Below are positions 17,783 to 26,262 of a DNA stretch of 64,000 bases, piece after piece (the stretch's first letter is position 1; each line of letters begins with the position of its first letter). The notes beneath the pieces are model-generated. The model had not been told where the DNA came from and searched no databases. It saw only the letters and a list, made by a program, of their open reading frames with translations. A program made the position numbers and the translations under genes. This DNA is from DATJSN01 sp035504095 (GTDB lineage Bacteria; Planctomycetota; Phycisphaerae; WQYP01), in the NCBI GenBank assembly GCA_035504095.1, contig DATJSN010000079.1:24651-88650 (forward strand), in the 5' to 3' direction.

Positions 17783-18505
17783 ATGCCTGCAGACATTCGC
17801 GTAACCGTCTGGCACGAATATCGGCACGAAAAAAAAGACCCCAAAGTAAAAGCAATTTATCCGGATGGTATTCACAAAACCATCGCTGCTGCGCTCCAAA
17901 GCGCCGGCGGTTTGCAGGTGCGTACAGCAACGTTGGATGAACCGGAACATGGGTTAACCGATCAAGTACTTGCTAACACAGACGTACTTACATGGTGGGG
18001 GCACCTGGTCCATCATGAAGTTAAGGATGATGTAGTCGCGAGAGTGCACCAACGTATTCTCGGAGGTATGGGATTGATTGTTCTGCATTCAGGGCATTTT
18101 TCAAAAATATTTCGCTTGCTCATGGGTACGAGTTGCGATTTGAAATGGCGCGAATCAGATGATCGGGAAATTCTCTGGCTCACTGCGCCGGGGCATCCGA
18201 TTGTTCAGGGTCTTTCTGATCATATCATCATTGAACGCGAGGAAATGTACGGTGAACATTTTGATGTCCCCGAGCCTGAACAAACCATATTGATCAGTTC
18301 ATTTACCGGCGGCGAAGTTTTTCGCAGCGGTGTGACCTATCACCGCGGGGCGGGGAAAATTTTCTATTTCCGACCCGGACACGAAACGTATCCGACCTAT
18401 CACAATAAACAAGTTCAGCAGATTATCATCAATGCCGTACGTTGGGCAGCGCCCACGCCAAACAGCGCCGTTCAAACCTACGGCAACCGTAAGCCATTGC
18501 CTTAA
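17783..18505 (+). CDS. ThuA-like (trehalose utilisation) domain protein
   Basis: This 240-residue protein matches the ThuA family, a glutamine-amidotransferase-like fold that is widespread in planctomycetes and often linked to sugar catabolism. Visible family features are VTVWHEYRHEKK, VLTWWGHLVHHEVKD, GLIVLHSGHFSKIF and the C-terminal YHRGAGKIFYFRPGHETYPTY. It has no signal peptide, so it is probably cytoplasmic. The reaction is not established; related proteins act on disaccharides or polyols. ATG 17783 has AGGAAGG upstream. The last four bases overlap the convergent lgt gene. Confidence 0.9.
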   Translation: MPADIRVTVWHEYRHEKKDPKVKAIYPDGIHKTIAAALQSAGGLQVRTATLDEPEHGLTDQVLANTDVLTWWGHLVHHEVKDDVVARVHQRILGGMGLIVLHSGHFSKIFRLLMGTSCDLKWRESDDREILWLTAPGHPIVQGLSDHIIIEREEMYGEHFDVPEPEQTILISSFTGGEVFRSGVTYHRGAGKIFYFRPGHETYPTYHNKQVQQIIINAVRWAAPTPNSAVQTYGNRKPLP

Positions 18506-19581
18506 AGGTTTTTGGGGGATTCCGTTTTATGGTTTTGAATTCGCGCTGCGGAAACAATTTCACTTACAGGCACGCGCCGTCGTATGGCCCAAATCCAAAA
18601 TGCCAAACCGAGGAAAAACATAGGTATGCTATACAGCACGCCCCGACTGATCCAAAACCCGAAAATCATTTGTGGATGATCGCCAACCCTGAATTGTTCA
18701 CCAATAATCCGCATGATCGGGTATAGCGTCGCAAACGCGCCGGTAGCGACGCCGTCTTTGTTCCAGCGCCGCCCGATCAAATAGCAAAGTACAAAGAGCA
18801 GAACCCCTTCCAAACTTGCTTCAATAAGCTGCGAAGGAATCCGCGGCGGCAGAATCTCCCGCAGTTGCGCAATCACATATTGATCCTGGTGCCGCGCTAG
18901 ATTGACAATTTCCGCGGTTGGATTTGTCAGCATTGCGTGCATCACCGATGGACTTTGCTGCATCACTGGGTCATTAGCTAAAACGTTTTGTATCAATTGA
19001 TTGACCTGATCTGCACTCACCGTTGGTTCAGCAGGCGACGATGGCGGCATCGTAAGTTCAGTTGGAAATTGTACCGCCAGAGCCCCGTGCCAGATGTGCC
19101 CGTAGAGTTCGCCGTTGATGAAATTAGCTATGCGTCCAAATGCTATTCCAATGGGCGCAACCATTGCCGAACAATCCACCAGATTCAAAAATGTTAGTTT
19201 ATTCCAGCGCGCAAAAAGCCATATGGTAATTAGAACACCCAAAATTCCGCCGTGGGCCGACATGCCGCCGAATTGCAGTTTAAGCAGACCCCAATAGGGA
19301 AAAGGCGGCGAAAAATCGATCAGCATGTGCGGATCATAAAATAGCGCCGAGCCTAATCGGCCGCCTACCAGTACGCCGAAAATAGCCACAAAAAGCACAA
19401 AATCCATGAGTTTTTCCGGCGGCATTCGCATGCGTCTATCGCGGACGAATTTCCGCATCAGCAGATAAGCGATGACGAATCCCGTCAGATACGCCATTCC
19501 GTACCAATGGATGCCGTAACTCGTATCGTCCCATTGCCAGATAAACGGATTCAGGGTTTGAATGTAATAAGCTAGAATCAT
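18502..19581 (-). CDS. lgt: Prolipoprotein diacylglyceryl transferase
   Basis: Lgt transfers diacylglycerol from phosphatidylglycerol to the lipobox cysteine of prolipoproteins at the membrane. This 359-residue protein has about seven membrane segments. The family signature is GRIANFINGELYGH, with the conserved MSAHGGILGVLI histidine region. It is longer than the usual 270-300 residues because about 75 hydrophilic residues are inserted after the signature (PSSPAEPTVSADQVNQLIQN onward) before the last segments (LEGVLLFVLCYLIGRRW). Such inserts are expected to face the periplasm. The upstream dapL gene is divergent. Confidence 0.94.
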   Translation of the reverse strand: MILAYYIQTLNPFIWQWDDTSYGIHWYGMAYLTGFVIAYLLMRKFVRDRRMRMPPEKLMDFVLFVAIFGVLVGGRLGSALFYDPHMLIDFSPPFPYWGLLKLQFGGMSAHGGILGVLITIWLFARWNKLTFLNLVDCSAMVAPIGIAFGRIANFINGELYGHIWHGALAVQFPTELTMPPSSPAEPTVSADQVNQLIQNVLANDPVMQQSPSVMHAMLTNPTAEIVNLARHQDQYVIAQLREILPPRIPSQLIEASLEGVLLFVLCYLIGRRWNKDGVATGAFATLYPIMRIIGEQFRVGDHPQMIFGFWISRGVLYSIPMFFLGLAFWIWAIRRRVPVSEIVSAARIQNHKTESPKNL

Positions 19582-19661
19582 GACCCGGCTACTTTACCGG
19601 ATGGTATAACTTTCTTACACTGCCGCTCCGTTTGTCGGCGTCGTAATATGAAGGACTTTCA

Positions 19662-20828
19662 ATGCCATTTACTAAATCACAACGGCTTCAGGCTCTGCCG
19701 CCGTATCTATTCATAGAAATTGACAGAAAAAAACGCGCCTTATTAGCCGCGGGCCGGGATGTAATTAACTTGGGCGTCGGCGATCCCGATCTGCCCACGC
19801 ACCGCTTCATTATCGATGAAATGGCCAAAGCCATCTACGACCCGAAAAATCATCGTTATCCGTTTGATGAAGGCGTGCCGGCTTTTCGTCAGGCCGCGGC
19901 GCGCTTCATGCAGCGCCGTTTTAACGTCGTTGTCGATCCAGAACGGCAATTAATCACTACCATCGGTTCCAAAGACGGCATAGCCCATTTGCCGCTTGCT
20001 CTAATCAATCCCGGCGAAGTGGTTCTGGTTCCTCAGCCTGGATATCCGGTTTATACCAGCGGCGCTATTTTTGTCGGCGGTCGTGCGTTTCATCTACCGT
20101 TATTAGAGAAAAATGATTTCCTTCCTGATCTGGAAGCCATTCCGGAAGACGTTCGTCGTCAGGCACGTTTACTTTGGCTCAATTACCCCAACAATCCGAC
20201 CGCTGCTTCCGCGCCGCTGAAGTTCTATGAAAATGCTGTAAAAATGGCCCGACAATACAACTGGGTGATTGCCAATGATCTCGCTTACGGCGAAGTATAT
20301 TTTGAAGAAGCCCCACACAGCATCCTGGAAATACCCGGTGCAATTGAGCTCGCCATTGAATTTCATTCGCTCTCCAAAAGTTTCAACATGACGGGATGGC
20401 GTCTTGGCTGGGCCGCAGGCAATGCGGACATCATCGCCGCTTTGGCCCAGGTCAAAGCCAACGCCGACAGCGGCCAGTTTAACGCCACGCAGGTTGCGGG
20501 AACTGTCGCTTTGAATCACTACGATCATCCGGACGTCAAACGGCAGATGGGAATTTACCGTATGCGCCGCGATGCCCTGCATTCCGGCTTGGCCGCAATC
20601 GGCTGGAGATTCCGTAAACCAAACGCCGGTTTTTTCTGCTGGGTCAACACGCCCCGCGGCCTCGGTTCGATGGAATTATGCAATCGGCTCATGGATGAGG
20701 CTTTCGTTGTTACAGTTCCCGGCGCCGGCTTCGGACAGGCGGGCGAAGGTTATTTGCGCATGGCGCTCACTGTCGATGAATCGCGCATCCGCGAAGCGGT
20801 TGATCGCATCGGGCGTATGCGTCTCTGA
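19662..20828 (+). CDS. dapL: Pyridoxal-phosphate aminotransferase, LL-diaminopimelate type
   Basis: This 388-residue fold-type I aminotransferase most resembles LL-diaminopimelate aminotransferase (DapL), which makes LL-DAP from tetrahydrodipicolinate in one step for lysine and peptidoglycan. The PLP lysine is Lys239 (SLSKSFNMTGWRLGW). Other motifs are INLGVGDPDLPTH, TIGSKDGIAHLPLAL, VPQPGYPVY and LNYPNNPT. Planctomycetes are known to use this route. A related aspartate/aminotransferase activity cannot be excluded by eye. The gene is divergent from lgt and stands before a glycosyltransferase gene in the same direction. Confidence 0.85.
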   Translation: MPFTKSQRLQALPPYLFIEIDRKKRALLAAGRDVINLGVGDPDLPTHRFIIDEMAKAIYDPKNHRYPFDEGVPAFRQAAARFMQRRFNVVVDPERQLITTIGSKDGIAHLPLALINPGEVVLVPQPGYPVYTSGAIFVGGRAFHLPLLEKNDFLPDLEAIPEDVRRQARLLWLNYPNNPTAASAPLKFYENAVKMARQYNWVIANDLAYGEVYFEEAPHSILEIPGAIELAIEFHSLSKSFNMTGWRLGWAAGNADIIAALAQVKANADSGQFNATQVAGTVALNHYDHPDVKRQMGIYRMRRDALHSGLAAIGWRFRKPNAGFFCWVNTPRGLGSMELCNRLMDEAFVVTVPGAGFGQAGEGYLRMALTVDESRIREAVDRIGRMRL

Positions 20829-20882
20829 CAAGGTGTTTACATGGGACAGAAATAATGATCTATCATTACCCTCCAGGTGTTT

Positions 20883-22181
20883 ATGACTGCTGCACATAAG
20901 ACAAATCGAAACATTATTCTCGTTGTACTTATCCTGGCTGTAGTAATCACTTTGATCATGGCCCGGCAGGCGCGCGACCGTATGATCAAAAAAATTCAGA
21001 CGCATTCACAGTCGCAAGTCAACGATTTTGACCGATGGATGGTCGAGGTTCCGGAATTTTTATATCAAAAAGTTGATTATGTTAGCGATTCGTTTCCGAC
21101 ACCGCCGGTAACATTGCTTGTTTTTGCCCCATTCACCTTTCTTTCTTCTCCTGACGCGCAATTCGCATGGGTTTGCTGCAAATTTTTGTTTTGCATGTTG
21201 ATTTTTTATTGCCTCTGGCTCATGGTACGCCGCACTGGAGTGGAACTTTCTACTTTAGCGGTGCTCTTGATTCTGGCTGCATGGATCTGGCCTGTTCTGG
21301 GTGACATGCAGGAGGGACAAACTAATTTACTTATGCTGTTGCCGCTGGCCGCGGGAATTTGCATGGCACAACTTGACCTTCCTCGATGGCAGTGGGTGGG
21401 CGGTGCCCTGGTCGGCCTGGCAGTGTGCATCAAAGTAACGCCCATCATTTTTCTGATTTTTTTTCTATTTAAACGCCGCTGGCATATTGCTGGCGGGATT
21501 CTCCTTGGTCTGCTGCTGGGGTTGATTGTGATCCCGGCACTGGCTTTCGGCTGGCAGCAAAATATGCACTGGCTGATCGAGTGGACCAAAATCATGATTC
21601 TTCCTTACGTCGCCCGAGGTCAGGTCGCTTATTTTGAGGGCCAGTCTGTTCCCAGCTTTCTTTCACGCCTGCTCCGGCATGTCCCCGCGTTTGTTTCCCA
21701 TTCCGGTACACCTGTATACGTCAACGTGCTTAATCTGCCGGAAAATGTTTGCAATTGGATCATTCGCGGCGTGCTTGGCGTCGCTGGTCTCTACGGGCTA
21801 TGGTGGTCCCGCAAGGCTTTTACCACACTTCGCTGCCGCCGTTATGTTTTGGAAGTTGGCGCGGTTGGAGCATTTGAGCTTTGGGCTTCTCAGAGGACAT
21901 GGGTACCGCATTTTGTCACTCTTGCTCTGACTCTTTTTGCAGTCGGTATGGTGCTCAGCGATCCTAGACAAGAAAAACAGGTCAGAAAATTTGCTCTCTT
22001 TGCACTCATAGCCAATGCGATTCTCATGTTCATGACCAGCGACGTGGGCATGATATTTGGGCCGGATGGACATGGGTGGCTCTTAACCTTTGGCGTATCG
22101 CTTTGGGCTTCGGTGTTGCTGGTGGCAGTTATTTTCGTGGCTGCTGCTTCCAGTGATGAATTACCTGCCGGGAAAACATGA
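20883..22181 (+). CDS. GT87/DUF2029-like membrane glycosyltransferase
   Basis: This protein of about 432 residues has ten or so membrane segments and the GT87 (DUF2029) pattern: an early acidic, aromatic-rich outer loop, then DMQEGQTNLLMLLPL and LVGLAVCIKVTPIIFLIFFLFKRRW. Such enzymes use polyprenyl-phosphate sugars, for example mannosyltransferases, on the outer face of the membrane. The acceptor is unknown here. ATG 20883 is preferred; a GTG two codons earlier is possible. Its stop overlaps the folK ATG by four bases (ATGA), so they are translationally coupled. Confidence 0.8.
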   Translation: MTAAHKTNRNIILVVLILAVVITLIMARQARDRMIKKIQTHSQSQVNDFDRWMVEVPEFLYQKVDYVSDSFPTPPVTLLVFAPFTFLSSPDAQFAWVCCKFLFCMLIFYCLWLMVRRTGVELSTLAVLLILAAWIWPVLGDMQEGQTNLLMLLPLAAGICMAQLDLPRWQWVGGALVGLAVCIKVTPIIFLIFFLFKRRWHIAGGILLGLLLGLIVIPALAFGWQQNMHWLIEWTKIMILPYVARGQVAYFEGQSVPSFLSRLLRHVPAFVSHSGTPVYVNVLNLPENVCNWIIRGVLGVAGLYGLWWSRKAFTTLRCRRYVLEVGAVGAFELWASQRTWVPHFVTLALTLFAVGMVLSDPRQEKQVRKFALFALIANAILMFMTSDVGMIFGPDGHGWLLTFGVSLWASVLLVAVIFVAAASSDELPAGKT

Positions 22182-22657
22182 CGGGAACCGTTTACATCGC
22201 ATTGGGTTCCAATCTTGGCGACAGACAGGCCAACCTCACCGGCGCCTTGGCAGCTATTGGCCGCTTGCTGCGGACACAACTTGTCCGTTGCTCAAAGTTT
22301 TACAACACTAAGCCTGTCGGCGGTCCATCCGGTCAGCCAGACTATCTCAACGCCGCCGCGGAATTACAAACGGACCTTTCGCCCAACGAATTATTGACCG
22401 AGTTGCTCGACGTCGAAAAACAATTCGGCCGCGATCGTTCGAGAGAAGTGCGTTCAGGTCCTCGCACGCTCGATCTGGACATTCTTCTTTACGATCAGCT
22501 TGTACTGCATATGGATCGGTTGACTATTCCGCATGCCCACATGCACGAGCGTGATTTTGTTCTCACACCGTTAAATGAAATAGCACCCAATGCTGTGCAT
22601 CCCGTGTTCCATTGCACAATCGCTGAACTTCTATCGAGATTGGCCAATCCGCGATAA
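22178..22657 (+). CDS. folK: 2-amino-4-hydroxy-6-hydroxymethyldihydropteridine pyrophosphokinase
   Basis: HPPK transfers pyrophosphate from ATP to hydroxymethyldihydropterin in folate synthesis. This 159-residue protein shows YIALGSNLGDRQANL, the hallmark GPRTLDLDILLYD metal-binding motif and IPHAHMHERDFVLTPL. Length is typical. It overlaps the upstream membrane protein gene by four bases and is followed by panC after 27 bases, so folate and pantothenate steps lie in one transcription unit. Confidence 0.97.
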   Translation: MTGTVYIALGSNLGDRQANLTGALAAIGRLLRTQLVRCSKFYNTKPVGGPSGQPDYLNAAAELQTDLSPNELLTELLDVEKQFGRDRSREVRSGPRTLDLDILLYDQLVLHMDRLTIPHAHMHERDFVLTPLNEIAPNAVHPVFHCTIAELLSRLANPR

Positions 22658-22684
22658 ACTCTTGTGCCTATGGAATCAGGAATA

Positions 22685-23533
22685 ATGAAAATTGTTTCAA
22701 CTATCGCCGAATGTCGTGCTCAGCGTAAAGCCTTCACCGGCGCTGGTCCCGTGGTTTTCGTCCCCACGATGGGCGCTCTGCATGAAGGCCACGGCAGCCT
22801 CGTTCAAATGGCCCGGACGCTGGCTGGCCTTGAAGGATTTGTTATTAGTTCCGTCTTTGTCAATCCATTGCAATTCGGACCTCAAGAAGATTTTTCCCAC
22901 TATCCCAGACCGTTGGAAAATGATGTGAAAATGCTCGAACAATGGCACACCGATTTACTTTTTGCTCCGCCGCCGGAACAGATGTATCCCGAAGGTAAAG
23001 TGGAAGTTGCTGTCGATCCCGGACCTTTGGGCGACGTGCTGGAAGGGGCGCTGCGTCCGGGGCATTTCCGCGGCGTTTGCACGGTGGTCGCCAAATTTCT
23101 GTCTATCGTGCAGCCAGACGTTCTAATTCTCGGTCAGAAAGATTATCAGCAGCAGGTCATTTTGCGCCGCATGGCGGCTGATCTGAATTTTTCTACGCAA
23201 GTCCTGACCGCACCGATCGTTCGCGAATCTGGTGGCCTGGCTGCGAGCAGCCGCAATCAATATCTGACATCTGACGAGCGAGCGCGAGCAGGTGCTATTT
23301 ATGCAGCGCTTACGTGGGCGGCTGAAGAGATCCGCACCGGACATAACTTTGTCCGACCACTTATCCGCGGCATACAACGCCGTATTTCCGCCGCGGGTAT
23401 GAAGGTTGAATATGTCGTAGCCTGCCATACGCAGACTCTGACGGCGTACGAAAAAATTATCGATGGCCCATGCGTTCTTCTCGCCGCCGCCAAACTGAGC
23501 ACAACTCGATTGATCGATAATGTGATTGTGTAA
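22685..23533 (+). CDS. panC: Pantothenate synthetase
   Basis: PanC joins pantoate and beta-alanine with ATP to form pantothenate, the precursor of coenzyme A. The chosen protein has 282 residues. It has the nucleotide-binding HIGH-like motif (PTMGALHEGHGSLV), FVNPLQFGPQEDFSHYPR, RPGHFRGVCTVVAKFL, GQKDYQQ and the KMSKS-equivalent ASSRNQYL. The ATG at 22685 is used because AGGA lies just upstream and the next residues (MKIVSTIAE) match the family start. GTG 22664 and ATG 22670 are in frame but add unneeded residues. It ends 10 bases before a double-hairpin repeat. Confidence 0.96.
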   Translation: MKIVSTIAECRAQRKAFTGAGPVVFVPTMGALHEGHGSLVQMARTLAGLEGFVISSVFVNPLQFGPQEDFSHYPRPLENDVKMLEQWHTDLLFAPPPEQMYPEGKVEVAVDPGPLGDVLEGALRPGHFRGVCTVVAKFLSIVQPDVLILGQKDYQQQVILRRMAADLNFSTQVLTAPIVRESGGLAASSRNQYLTSDERARAGAIYAALTWAAEEIRTGHNFVRPLIRGIQRRISAAGMKVEYVVACHTQTLTAYEKIIDGPCVLLAAAKLSTTRLIDNVIV

Positions 23534-23542
23534 TATATACCG

Positions 23543-23590
23543 CCCCAGGTGGAAACCTGGGGCTTAAGCGCGGGGTTTCCACCCTGCGCT
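23543..23590. repeat. Two adjacent hairpins sharing a common palindromic core
   Basis: The first hairpin is CCCCAGGT-GGAA-ACCTGGGG (23543-23562). The second is AGCGCGGGGT-TTCC-ACCCTGCGCT (23567-23590), with one G-T wobble. Both contain the core GGTGGAAACC, in opposite orientations. It lies between panC and mnmE. There is no T-tract after either stem. It may be a REP-like palindrome or an RNA-stabilising structure. Confidence 0.6.
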
Positions 23591-23631
23591 GTATTAACCC
23601 ACTTTACGACATCGTAAGGTGAAAGGTTGCA

Positions 23632-24990
23632 ATGTCCACTACCGATACAATTGTCGCCATCAGTTCTGCCGCCAGCCCGGCGTACCGCGGAATCATTCGT
23701 CTTTCCGGTCCTGATTCCTGGAAATTAGCGTTCAAGCTGGTTCATAAAGTATCTGATCCCCAGCCCAATCACTGGTTTAATGTTCAGCTTGCCGACCCGC
23801 CAGTGCCCGTGGGGCTGATCTTTTTTCGCGCTCCGAAGAGTTTCACCGGTCAGGACATCGTGGAACTCCATTTGCCCGGATCAGTACCGCTGCTGAACAT
23901 GATATTAAAAGCGTTGATTTCCGCGGGCGCCCGACAGGCATTGCCGGGCGAATTTTCCAGCCGGGCGTTTCTAAATTCCAAAATGGATCTGAGCGAAGCC
24001 GAGGGTATTGCCGCGGTCATCGCCGCTCGCAGCGCTCATCAGCTTCGCGCTGCGACCAGTCTGCGTGAAGGCAGTTTGCACCGCTGGACAGCACGGCATG
24101 TTGAAGAGCTTGCGGATTTACTGGCCCTTGTGGAAGCCGGCATCGACTTCAGCGATGAACCGGGGGTTTCGTTTATCAGCCCGGAAATTTTGCGTTCTCG
24201 TTTGGACTCTATCTCTGCTGATGTTCAAAAGTTGCGCTCCAGCGCTGTAAACTGGGAATCGCTGCCGACCACGCCCGCCGTAGTTTTACTGGGTCGGCCG
24301 AATGTGGGCAAAAGCAGCCTTTTAAACAGTCTGAGCAAACAGAACCGCGCGATTGTCTCGCCTCAGGCGGGTACCACGCGCGACCAGCTTTCCGTAACGC
24401 TCACTTCAGACGCACTGTCCATTCGGTTGATCGACGCTCCCGGCATTGAAGCAGGGGCGAGTCAACTCTCCGAATTGATGAACCAGACTCGCCGCAATGT
24501 TCTACTTACTGCGGACGTTATATTGATTGTTCTTGATAAAACCGACACATCCCAGACACTTCGCGACGTGCTCGACGAGGTTGCCGACATTAACGCCTGG
24601 AAACTTGTGGTGCGCAATAAGATCGACTTGCCCGATGGCTTGCGAGCTTTACCGCCGGAAATTGATTTGCCGTTTTTGAGCGTATCCGCGCTGACGGGCG
24701 AAAATCTGGATGAGCTTTTTGCCAAAATTAAAGAACTCGCTCATCGCGACGCCCCGGTGGCGCATGAATGCGCCACGTTAAACCGGCGTCATCTGCAGGC
24801 TCTTTCCGATGCGCACCAGGCGCTGAATCGTGCGCGGGAGGCCGCCGAATCCGCGGGAATAGATCAATTTCCAGAGCTGCTGGCCAGTGATCTAAGAGCT
24901 GCGCTTGATGCAATGGGCGAAATCTCAGGTGAAGTCAGTAGCGATGACATACTGGGCCGCATTTTCGGTTCATTCTGTATTGGAAAGTAA
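23632..24990 (+). CDS. mnmE: tRNA modification GTPase MnmE
   Basis: With MnmG, MnmE places the (carboxymethyl)aminomethyl group on U34 of certain tRNAs. This 452-residue protein has the N-terminal folate-binding domain (AAVSSAASPAYRGIIRL-like start, LPGEFSSRAFLNSKMDL), a central helical domain split by a Ras-like G domain (P-loop GRPNVGKSS near residue 222, DAPG near 268, NKID near 326), and the C-terminal FCIGK with the catalytic cysteine. TGTTRD is present as AGTTRD. MnmG is not in the window. The gene follows panC and the double hairpin. Confidence 0.96.
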   Translation: MSTTDTIVAISSAASPAYRGIIRLSGPDSWKLAFKLVHKVSDPQPNHWFNVQLADPPVPVGLIFFRAPKSFTGQDIVELHLPGSVPLLNMILKALISAGARQALPGEFSSRAFLNSKMDLSEAEGIAAVIAARSAHQLRAATSLREGSLHRWTARHVEELADLLALVEAGIDFSDEPGVSFISPEILRSRLDSISADVQKLRSSAVNWESLPTTPAVVLLGRPNVGKSSLLNSLSKQNRAIVSPQAGTTRDQLSVTLTSDALSIRLIDAPGIEAGASQLSELMNQTRRNVLLTADVILIVLDKTDTSQTLRDVLDEVADINAWKLVVRNKIDLPDGLRALPPEIDLPFLSVSALTGENLDELFAKIKELAHRDAPVAHECATLNRRHLQALSDAHQALNRAREAAESAGIDQFPELLASDLRAALDAMGEISGEVSSDDILGRIFGSFCIGK

Positions 24991-25033
24991 AGGTCACTAT
25001 AATAAAATAAAAATGTTGTTTGGAAATTATAAC

Positions 25034-26077
25034 ATGAAGTTATATACTAATTTATACATAATTATATTTCGTAGGGTAGAATTGTCAAGTTTTTCTTTAG
25101 TAATCGGATTGTGTTTTTTCTCATTTTTCATAATGCCTGTGCAAGCTGACAGCTCGCCAAATATCCCCCCTCCTCTTGCCGTACAAGTCCAGATAATTCT
25201 CGGAGTTCCATCTGGCAATGCCGAATATCTTCCTGAATATAGAACAGTCATCAAGTTTTTTGATACGCATGTCGGCTTAACATACCCTCAATTCGATATT
25301 GCTTTGCAAAATGATTCAGTTGTTAAAAACGCTTTAGAAGAATTAGTTTGGGCGCTAAATACCGGTGCAGATGTCGATACGTTGCGTCAAAAGATTCTGT
25401 CGGTGATAGGTCTTCACGAAGCTTATATCTTGCCTACGGGGCAAATATGGCAATATGGCAATAACACTGACAGACTGTTCAGATTACCATTTCATTATCT
25501 ATTTATAAAAACCACTAATTTTGTAGACAGTGGCGATATGTACGATGCTGCACGATACATACGTGCATCTATGCTGCTACAACTTCAAGCTGGTGTTGTT
25601 CTTGGAGGGGCGACATGGTTGAAGTCATATATAGGCAGCGATACATATTCTCCGCCGCCAGAAATTATTAAAGCACTTAACTTAACAACAACACAGGTAG
25701 GCCAGCTCAAGACTTTGATGAATAATGCTGGCAATGATTGGCAAATATCTGAACATCTAATAAGTGATCTATCTCAAAAAGCCAGGATCATTGAAGATGA
25801 TCGAGTTAATTCTACTCCACAGACAGATATAAATGCATATGTTATTTCTATGCACAACGCAATTCAGAAAACACAAGGAAAACTTGTCGATCAATTTGCC
25901 GTGTTGGGCTCGATGCAAGATGACAGACGGGCGATCATTGCTTCATACCATCACGATGCTGCTGAAGCGATTAAAGCGGCACTGTTGACTTGGGCGGAAC
26001 AAGTCAAGAAAGAATCGGATATCTCAGAGATAGACCGCCAAGCACTATTACGCTGGATTGATGAAGCAGCACAGTGA
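25034..26077 (+). CDS. AT-rich hypothetical secreted protein
   Basis: This protein of about 347 residues is not in a family I recognise. An N-terminal signal peptide is clear: basic start, hydrophobic VIGLCFFSFFIM, then PVQADS. The mature protein is mostly helical and polar, without cysteine-rich or enzymatic motifs. Its codons are notably AT-rich compared with mnmE upstream and the methyltransferase downstream, which suggests acquisition or a lineage-specific gene. The frame is open from 24905, inside mnmE, but the ATG at 25034 places the signal peptide at the N terminus; ATG 25013 is an alternative. Confidence 0.7.
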   Translation: MKLYTNLYIIIFRRVELSSFSLVIGLCFFSFFIMPVQADSSPNIPPPLAVQVQIILGVPSGNAEYLPEYRTVIKFFDTHVGLTYPQFDIALQNDSVVKNALEELVWALNTGADVDTLRQKILSVIGLHEAYILPTGQIWQYGNNTDRLFRLPFHYLFIKTTNFVDSGDMYDAARYIRASMLLQLQAGVVLGGATWLKSYIGSDTYSPPPEIIKALNLTTTQVGQLKTLMNNAGNDWQISEHLISDLSQKARIIEDDRVNSTPQTDINAYVISMHNAIQKTQGKLVDQFAVLGSMQDDRRAIIASYHHDAAEAIKAALLTWAEQVKKESDISEIDRQALLRWIDEAAQ

Positions 26078-26262
26078 TGCAGAACTGGCGAACGGATCAT
26101 CCTCACAAATGGTGTGCTAAAATCTTTTCCGCTACTTGCATATCTAGAATTTCACTCCATAAATATTTCTCCTTATTCCTCAATGTCCCCTGTAGTGAAC
26201 GTTCTTTTCATGGTTAAATCTGCGTTTCTTGGCGAAATCTGCGAATCGTTTTTTTTCGAGGT

